A DNA stretch of 64,000 nt from Paraburkholderia fungorum (GTDB lineage: Bacteria > Pseudomonadota > Gammaproteobacteria > Burkholderiales > Burkholderiaceae). The notes beneath the pieces were generated by a model that had not been told where the DNA came from, did not search any database, and worked only from the letters and a program-made list of their open reading frames with translations. The position numbers were made by a program, and so were the translations under genes. Where the stretch lies: the NCBI RefSeq assembly GCF_003610895.1, contig NZ_MCAS01000015.1, positions 82,189 through 146,188 on the forward strand. The letters run 5' to 3'. Below, piece by piece: positions 59,737 through 64,000 of the stretch (positions are counted from its first letter, which is position 1; the number at the start of each line of letters is the position of its first letter).

Positions 59737-60939
59737 TCAGACGCGCTCGATTACCAGGGCGATGCCTTGACCTACGCCGATACACATCGTGCAAAGCGCA
59801 AAGCGGCCGTTGATCCGCTCCAACTGGTAAAGCGCGGTGGTGATCAGGCGCGCGCCCGATGCGCCGAGCGGGTGGCCGAGCGCAATTGCTCCGCCATTCG
59901 GATTGACGCGTGGATCGTCGTCGCGCAGACCGAGTGTGCGCAGAACGGCGAGTCCCTGCGATGCGAACGCTTCGTTCAACTCGATCACGTCGAGTCGGTC
60001 GAGCGTCATGTTCAACTGCTTCAACAGCTTTTGCGTGGCTGGCGCCGGGCCGATGCCCATGATGCGCGGTTCCACGCCCGCTGTCGCCATGCCCACAACC
60101 CGTGCGCGGCGACGCAATCCGTATTGATCGGCAGCCTCCCCGCTCGCGAGCAGCAATGCGCATGCGCCGTCGTTCACGCCCGATGCATTGCCCGCCGTCA
60201 CGCTTCCATCAGGGCGGACCACACCTTTGAGCTTGCCCAGGCTTTCGAGCGATGTTTCACGCGGATGCTCGTCGAGCGTCACGCGTACGGGGTCGCCCTT
60301 CTTCTGGGCGATTTCAACGCCGACGATTTCCTGAGCCAGGGTGCCGTCGCGCTGCGCACGGGCGGCCTTCTGTTGGCTCGACAGCGCAAACGCGTCCTGA
60401 TCCGCACGGCTTATGCCGAACTCGACGGCGACGTTTTCCGCGGTCTCCGGCATTGAATCGACACCGTATTGGCGTTTCATGAGCGGATTGATGAAGCGCC
60501 AGCCGATGGTCGTGTCGTAAATGTCGGCCTGTCGCGAGAATGCGCTGCTGGCCTTGCCCATCACGAACGGCGCGCGCGTCATGCTTTCGACACCGCCGGC
60601 GATCATCAATCGCGCTTCGCCAGCCTTGATGGCGCGAGCTGCGGTGCCGACAGCATCCATGCCCGAGCCGCACAGGCGATTGATGGTTGCGCCGGGCGCG
60701 TTCGTGGGCAGGCCGGCCAGCAATGCCGCCATGCGGGCGACGTTGCGGTTATCTTCGCCGGCCTGATTGGCGCAGCCATAGATCACGTCGTCCAGAGCCT
60801 GCCATTCAACGCCGGGATTGCGCTCGATCAGCGCCCTGATTGGTACTGCGCCGAGGTCGTCGGCGCGGACATCTTTCAGGGCGCCGCCGTAGCGGCCGAT
60901 TGGAGTGCGAATCGCGTCGCAAATGAAGGCGTCGTTCAT
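59737..60939 (-). CDS. paaJ: 3-oxoadipyl-CoA thiolase (PaaJ/PcaF type)
   Basis: The 400-residue thiolase has the active-site Cys in NRLCGSGMDAVGTAARAI (near residue 90), His in NPNGGAIALGHPLGASGAR and the C-terminal CTMCIGVGQG Cys. It splits 3-oxoadipyl-CoA into acetyl-CoA and succinyl-CoA, shared by the phenylacetate and beta-ketoadipate routes. Its place between paaG and paaN favours the paa role; the name PcaF is equally possible by sequence. Start MNDAFICDAIR. Confidence 0.92.
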   Translation of the reverse strand: MNDAFICDAIRTPIGRYGGALKDVRADDLGAVPIRALIERNPGVEWQALDDVIYGCANQAGEDNRNVARMAALLAGLPTNAPGATINRLCGSGMDAVGTAARAIKAGEARLMIAGGVESMTRAPFVMGKASSAFSRQADIYDTTIGWRFINPLMKRQYGVDSMPETAENVAVEFGISRADQDAFALSSQQKAARAQRDGTLAQEIVGVEIAQKKGDPVRVTLDEHPRETSLESLGKLKGVVRPDGSVTAGNASGVNDGACALLLASGEAADQYGLRRRARVVGMATAGVEPRIMGIGPAPATQKLLKQLNMTLDRLDVIELNEAFASQGLAVLRTLGLRDDDPRVNPNGGAIALGHPLGASGARLITTALYQLERINGRFALCTMCIGVGQGIALVIERV

Positions 60940-61065
60940 GTGGGTTCCTACTGGAACGGATCGGCGGGACGTGCCGATCCGATGTCTCATGTTAGTTGGG
61001 GCGCACGGCCAGGTCTATTCGGCCAAACGGCATAGGACGAAGGCCGTGCTTTTGTCTTATGCCAT

Positions 61066-62766
61066 TCAGCCAGCTACCGCCGGTGTCGCTTTCGGTTCAA
61101 CATGAGCGCGACTTTGAACGACGCGGAAGCGGTTCGCGACAAAGGCTGCGTCGGCCAGCGCGGCATTTGCCGCCGGGTTTGCGCCTGTGCCGTGGAAGTC
61201 GGAGAACGCTGCAGACTGATTGACGAAAACGCCGCCCGTCAAATTGATCGAGAGCGCGACGCCACCGCGGATAGAGGCTTCGTGCGCCTCTTCGAGCACG
61301 GCTTCATCCGTGCTGTAGACCGACAGTGTCAGGGCGCCGTGCTCCGCGGCGATTGCGCCGGCAAGGTCGAGTGACTGCGCTGTCGAGTCCGTTGCGATCA
61401 CGAACGAGATCGGGCCGAACCATTCTTTGGTGAACTGCGCCTCGTCGGTTGCCGCATCGAGTTGAAGTACGAGCGGTGTGCGTACGCGGGCGCCGGCAAA
61501 AGCCGGATGTTCCAGCGATTGGCTTTCTACCAGAACGCGGCCGAGCTTCGCGGCTTCGCCTATACGTTGAGTTACGCCTTCGTTCTGGATCGCGCCGAGC
61601 AGTTCAACAGCACGCGCCGGGTCTGAAACCAGTTTTTGTACTGCGCCGGCGATAGCCTGGGCGACCTCGTCGAAACCAAGCGTGCCTTCGGCGGTGCGGA
61701 TGCCGGCTCGCGGTACGTAGATGTTTTGCGGCGCGGTGCACATCTGGCCCGAGTACAGCGCGAGTGAGAAGGCGATATTACGTGCGGCGGCTTTGATGTC
61801 GTCTACAGAGTCGATCACGATCTGATTGACACCGGCTTTTTCGGTGTAGACCTGAGCCTGATGCGCATTGCGCTCGAGCCAGGTGCCGTTTTGTGTGCTG
61901 CCCGTGAAGTCGATCAGTTTGATTTCCGGGCGCAGCGCGAGATCCTGAACGAGCGGGCCGTCGTTCGGTTCGGTCGCCAGCAGCGTAACGACGTTCGGGT
62001 CGAAACCGGCTTCACGCAGTACGTCGCGCGCGATTCGTACGGTCAGCGCGAGCGGCAGAATCGCGCCCGGATGCGGCTTGACGATGGCCGTGTTGCCTGT
62101 TGCCAGATCGGCGAACAGGCCGGGATAGCCATTCCACGTCGGGAAGGTGCAGCAGCCGAGCACGAGGCCGGTGCCGCGCGGTATGACGGTGTAGCGTTTG
62201 TGCATCGCGAGGGGCGGATTTTTGCCCTGCGGCTTTTCCCAGTGGGTATCGGCGGGAATGCGGCGCAGTTGATCCCAGGCGTACACGACCGCTTCGAGTG
62301 CGCGATCTTGCGCATGCGGGCCGCCGGCCTGGAAGGCCATCATGAATGCCTGGCCGGTCGTATGCATCACGCTGTAGCCGATTTCGAAGCTGGCGCGATT
62401 CACGCGCGAGAGGATTTCGAGGCAGACGCCGATCCACGCCTGCGGGCCGGCCAGGCGCCAGTCGCGCTGTGCGGCGGCCGCCGCTGCAATCAGCGCGTCG
62501 GGATCGGCTTTCGGATAGCGCACGCCAAGCGGGAAACCGAACGGCGAGACTTCGGCGCCGACGGTTTCTCCGGTCGAGGGCTGATCGAGTTCGAACGTCT
62601 TGTTCAGGAGCGCTTTGAATGCGGCTTCGCCGTCTGCGTTGGCTGTTTCCCCGTACACTTTCGGACTGGGCATCTCGACGAATGGACTCCAGTAGCCGCG
62701 CGTCTCAATCGCGGTGAGTGCCTTTTGCAGCGTGTCTTCGTGCTTGGTGAATAGCGGATGTGTCAT
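61066..62766 (-). CDS. paaN: Phenylacetic acid degradation protein PaaN (aldehyde dehydrogenase family)
   Basis: The 566-residue protein has an aldehyde dehydrogenase-like core with IPRGTGLVLGCCTFPTWNGY, the catalytic Cys in LYSGQMCTAPQNIY and the glycine motif FTGSTQNGTW. It lacks the MaoC-type hydratase domain of PaaZ and matches the PaaN-type proteins of beta-proteobacteria. It is thought to act on the ring-opened aldehyde of the paa pathway. The start at 62766 (MTHPLFTKHED) is clear. A TetR-type operator-like dyad lies before it. Confidence 0.9.
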   Translation of the reverse strand: MTHPLFTKHEDTLQKALTAIETRGYWSPFVEMPSPKVYGETANADGEAAFKALLNKTFELDQPSTGETVGAEVSPFGFPLGVRYPKADPDALIAAAAAAQRDWRLAGPQAWIGVCLEILSRVNRASFEIGYSVMHTTGQAFMMAFQAGGPHAQDRALEAVVYAWDQLRRIPADTHWEKPQGKNPPLAMHKRYTVIPRGTGLVLGCCTFPTWNGYPGLFADLATGNTAIVKPHPGAILPLALTVRIARDVLREAGFDPNVVTLLATEPNDGPLVQDLALRPEIKLIDFTGSTQNGTWLERNAHQAQVYTEKAGVNQIVIDSVDDIKAAARNIAFSLALYSGQMCTAPQNIYVPRAGIRTAEGTLGFDEVAQAIAGAVQKLVSDPARAVELLGAIQNEGVTQRIGEAAKLGRVLVESQSLEHPAFAGARVRTPLVLQLDAATDEAQFTKEWFGPISFVIATDSTAQSLDLAGAIAAEHGALTLSVYSTDEAVLEEAHEASIRGGVALSINLTGGVFVNQSAAFSDFHGTGANPAANAALADAAFVANRFRVVQSRAHVEPKATPAVAG

Positions 62767-62813
62767 GGCAGAGGGGCTTGGCTGTACGTTGGGAAAAGCC
62801 TGTCGAATAATTG

Positions 62814-62827
62814 ACCGACCGGTTGGT
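62814..62827. promoter_or_regulatory. PaaR-like operator between paaN and paaF
   Basis: ACCGACCGGTTGGT is a near-perfect 14-bp dyad (arms match at 12 of 14 positions) in the 132-bp divergent region. TetR-type PaaR controls paa genes in beta-proteobacteria; the link is inferred from place and symmetry only. No PaaR gene is in the window. Confidence 0.55.
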
Positions 62828-62898
62828 TGGTGAATGGTAGCATTATTAAGACGGCCGCGCGAAGCGTTTTCGCGCAGCATTAACCATTAGGAGGCGGC

Positions 62899-63675
62899 AT
62901 GGCTTACGAGAACATTCTGGTTGAGACGCGAGGGCGAGTCGGATTGATCACGCTGAATCGCCCGAAGGCGTTGAACGCGCTGAACGACGCCTTGATGGAC
63001 GAGTTGGGCGCTGCGCTGCGCGAGTTCGATGCCGACGACGCGATTGGTGCGATCGTGGTGACGGGCAGCGAGAAAGCGTTTGCCGCCGGTGCCGATATCG
63101 GCATGATGGCGACCTACAGCTATATGGATGTCTACAAAGGCGACTACATCACTCGCAACTGGGAAACGGTGCGCTCCATCCGCAAGCCGATCATTGCCGC
63201 GGTGGCGGGCTTCGCTCTGGGTGGCGGGTGCGAGTTGGCGATGATGTGCGACATTATTTTTGCCGCCGACACTGCGAAGTTCGGCCAGCCGGAAATCAAG
63301 CTCGGTGTCATGCCGGGTGCCGGCGGTACGCAGCGACTCCCGCGCGCCGTCTCAAAGGCGAAAGCAATGGACCTTTGCCTGACCGCACGCTTCATGGACG
63401 CCGCTGAGGCAGAGCGTGCCGGATTGGTCTCGCGGGTGATCCCTGCGGCTTCCTTGCTTGACGAAGCGGTGGCTGCGGCCGCGACCATCGCCGAATTCCC
63501 GCTGCCGGCGGTGATGATGGTGAAGGAGTCGGTTAATCGTGCGTACGAAACGACGCTCGCAGAAGGTGTGCATTTCGAGCGCCGCCTCTTCCATTCGCTC
63601 TTTGCTACAGAGGATCAAAAGGAAGGGATGGCCGCGTTCGTTGAGAAGCGCAAGCCGGTTTTCAAGCATCGTTAA
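62899..63675 (+). CDS. paaF: Enoyl-CoA hydratase (PaaF type)
   Basis: The 258-residue crotonase-fold enzyme has GSEKAFAAGADIGMM, AVAGFALGGGCELAMMCDII with the catalytic Glu, and IKLGVMPGAGGTQRLPRAV with the second catalytic Glu position filled by Pro-Gly. It probably hydrates 2,3-dehydroadipyl-CoA in phenylacetate breakdown, as inferred from the divergent paaN. A generic fatty-acid enoyl-CoA hydratase is the alternative. AGGAGG is 7 nt upstream of the ATG. Confidence 0.9.
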   Translation: MAYENILVETRGRVGLITLNRPKALNALNDALMDELGAALREFDADDAIGAIVVTGSEKAFAAGADIGMMATYSYMDVYKGDYITRNWETVRSIRKPIIAAVAGFALGGGCELAMMCDIIFAADTAKFGQPEIKLGVMPGAGGTQRLPRAVSKAKAMDLCLTARFMDAAEAERAGLVSRVIPAASLLDEAVAAAATIAEFPLPAVMMVKESVNRAYETTLAEGVHFERRLFHSLFATEDQKEGMAAFVEKRKPVFKHR

Positions 63676-63695
63676 TACGCTTGTCAAAATAACGC

Positions 63696-63724
63696 TTGCA
63701 AGGGCCGGTCTGGCTCGCTAGAAT
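63696..63724 (+). promoter_or_regulatory. rRNA operon promoter P1
   Basis: -35 TTGCAA (63696-63701), 17-bp spacer, -10 TAGAAT (63719-63724), with an AT-rich stretch (TCAAAATAA) directly upstream as a possible UP element. Confidence 0.75.
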
Positions 63725-63827
63725 CTCGCTCTTTCGTGCTCCGGACGCCGGGGCGCGGGAAGCGGGAGAGCCAGCAGTGGCAAGGCTTTGCGCGAAGTGA
63801 GCGGGTTAAGAAAGTTTCAAAAACCTG

Positions 63828-63856
63828 TTGACGATGTAGCGAAAGTTCTTCATAAT
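63828..63856 (+). promoter_or_regulatory. rRNA operon promoter P2
   Basis: -35 TTGACG (63828-63833), 17-bp spacer, -10 CATAAT (63851-63856), preceded by an A-rich tract (AAGAAAGTTTCAAAAACC). It lies about 150 bp from the window end, in the place expected for the main rrn promoter. Confidence 0.85.
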
Positions 63857-64000
63857 CTCGTTTCTCTGCTGCTGATGCAGCGACGCAGAACGAAGCGGTA
63901 CCGGTGGTTGCGAAGTGTGCGACACGGTGCTGGTTTGGTAGTGAATGCGTACTCGATCTTTAAAAATTAACAGCCGATAAGTGTGGGCGCTTGATGCGCG
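63857..64000 (+). other. rRNA operon leader, 16S gene just beyond the window
   Basis: GATCTTTAAAAA at 63955-63966 is a boxA-like antitermination element, followed by the pre-16S sequence AACAGCCGATAAGTGTGGGC typical of Burkholderiales rRNA leaders. The 325-bp gap after paaF (63676-64000) holds no gene; it contains only these promoters and this leader. The 16S rRNA gene itself is not in the window. Confidence 0.8.

Overview
The window looks like chromosomal DNA of a Burkholderiales beta-proteobacterium, most likely Paraburkholderia or close kin. This is inferred from the high GC content, the strong third-position codon bias, the protein sequences and the gene neighbourhoods (HIT-tatABC, petABC-sspAB, ubiX-grxD-prmC-prfA-hemA, rpe-gph-trpEGDC, a paa gene block beside an rRNA promoter). 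No transposase, phage gene, CRISPR array or plasmid function was seen. It reads as conserved core genome with small accessory inserts.

Layout. 1-8.6 kb: end of a HIT protein gene, the Tat translocase (tatABC), a membrane-anchored HtrA-type protease divergent from a Nif3-like gene, the cytochrome bc1 operon petABC, then sspAB and tRNA-Thr(UGU). 8.6-20.6 kb: two methyltransferase genes, a flavoprotein, small DUF genes, a TetR/MFS pair with well-formed operators, a nitroreductase, a second MFS transporter, a short Hsp70-like protein and a cold-shock protein. 21-29 kb: an APC permease behind a tandem structured leader, a LigB-type dioxygenase, then ubiX, grxD, prmC, prfA, hemA and an atypical response regulator on the minus strand. 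29-35.5 kb: aminopeptidase P, a HAD phosphatase, an AsmA-like protein, EttA and a secreted DUF3761 protein. 35.5-41.3 kb: the ugpBAEC glycerol-3-phosphate uptake operon facing a degenerate GDPD-family lipoprotein, with Pho-box-like sites between them. 41.3-49 kb: ychF, a Ubi-family hydroxylase, dsbC, an M61 peptidase, azoR, ung and a CYTH protein. 49-55 kb: rpe-gph-trpEGDC with a tryptophan-rich leader peptide before trpE. 55-57 kb: apaG, a tiny membrane protein and mltA. 57-64 kb: phenylacetate catabolism genes (paaK, paaI, paaG, thiolase, paaN, and divergent paaF), then two strong promoters and a leader for an rRNA operon whose 16S gene lies just outside.

Functional links: PetA carries a twin-arginine signal and is a predictable client of the Tat genes 2 kb away. 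SspA/SspB, EttA, PrmC, RF1 and the cold-shock protein all act on translation or proteolysis. The ugp block is a phosphate-starvation scavenging unit. The paa block covers activation and the later steps of the phenylacetyl-CoA route, but the epoxidase genes paaABCDE are not in the window.

The least conventional signals are (1) an unannotated trp leader peptide (WPWRRW then stop) with hairpins and T-runs before trpE; (2) a 42-nt two-stem element present in tandem before the APC permease and once before ugpB, each time close to the ribosome site, with compensatory base changes; (3) a response regulator with Glu in place of the phospho-acceptor Asp; (4) a GDPD-family protein lacking its metal ligands; and (5) a 39-nt repeat pair flanking a methyltransferase gene.
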